A stretch of DNA of 64,000 nucleotides from Paguma larvata (taxonomy: Eukaryota; Chordata; Mammalia; Carnivora; Viverridae), in the NCBI GenBank assembly GCA_030068075.1, contig CM057826.1:61539312-61603311 (forward strand), written 5' to 3'. The notes under the pieces were generated by a model. It was not told the origin of the DNA. It worked only from the letters and a program-made list of their open reading frames with translations, and made no database searches. The number at the start of each line of letters is the position of its first letter. Position 1 is the first letter of the stretch. This document shows positions 63,851-64,000 of this stretch, in pieces. A program made the translations under genes and the position numbers.

Positions 63851-64000
63851 GACACTGCAGCTGGAGAGAAGGAGACAGATCCAAAAGCTGTTTGGAAGGT
63901 AAAGGCATATGAGGGGGTGTGGGTGGAAGGAGAAAGGGGAGTCTAAATACTGCAGGAACCGTGGGTGCCAGCCTCCTGGGCTTCTGGCTACAAGAGACAA

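Noticed and set aside
1..64000. CRISPR array, operon, integron, prophage or other prokaryotic system
   Set aside because: Repeat content (SINE, L1, L2, MIR, MER) shows mammalian nuclear DNA; no spaced direct-repeat array or gene cluster is present.

Overview
This window is mammalian nuclear DNA, almost certainly from a felid (cat family). The main evidence is about twenty copies of the tRNA-Lys-derived carnivore SINE in its feliform form. Its head reads GGCGCCTGGGTGGCTCAGTC, its body contains GTGCTGACAGCTCAGAGCC, and it has a CT-rich stretch and an AATAAATAAACATTAAAA tail. Most copies have recognisable target-site duplications (TSDs). Two or three older carnivore SINEs and many mammal-wide fossils (MIR, L2, L1, MER5A-like, MER20, MER2/Tigger) fit a boreoeutherian carnivore genome. 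Family names come from remembered consensus features, not from a database run.

I find no protein-coding gene that I can support from 1 to about 57,500. Long open frames here fall in repeats, CT-rich or GC-rich DNA, or lack any recognisable protein. The stretch is a mosaic of interspersed repeats separated by single-copy DNA. 1-3.6 kb: a MER2/Tigger remnant and six SINEs. 4.4-6.3 kb: L2, L1 and L2 side by side. 7-9 kb: a SINE in L1-like DNA and a SINE nested in another SINE. 9.4-13.4 kb: L2, MER5A and SINE copies, then a candidate regulatory block at 12.5-12.9 kb. 14.5-18.5 kb: a long L2 copy, MIR and MER5A. 18.5-19.3 kb: non-repetitive DNA with transcription-factor-like motifs. 19.9-23.1 kb: SINEs. 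24-36 kb: MIR, L1, hAT-like elements, a GAT microsatellite and two copies of one unassigned dispersed repeat. 37.6-43.8 kb: MIR and L2 copies and two SINEs. 46-57 kb: MIR, L1 and L2 remnants.

The one gene-associated feature is at 57.6-58.5 kb: a strong CpG island on an otherwise ordinary background. From 57,547 to 57,957 the + strand has no ATG, and the sequence ends in a good splice donor (AAG|GTAACG). I read it as a TATA-less promoter with a non-coding first exon of a + strand gene. The rest of that gene would lie mostly beyond the right edge, with 57,958 onward being intron 1. I cannot name the gene. A CTCF-like motif lies about 100 bp upstream of the island. From 58 to 64 kb, consistent with intron, there are MIR, L1, MER20, L2 and SINE copies.

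I found no novel multi-gene system. The observations most worth checking are the CpG-island promoter, two motif-bearing non-repetitive blocks (12.5 kb and 18.7 kb), the nested and tandem SINEs, SINE insertions with intact TSDs, and several small local duplications.
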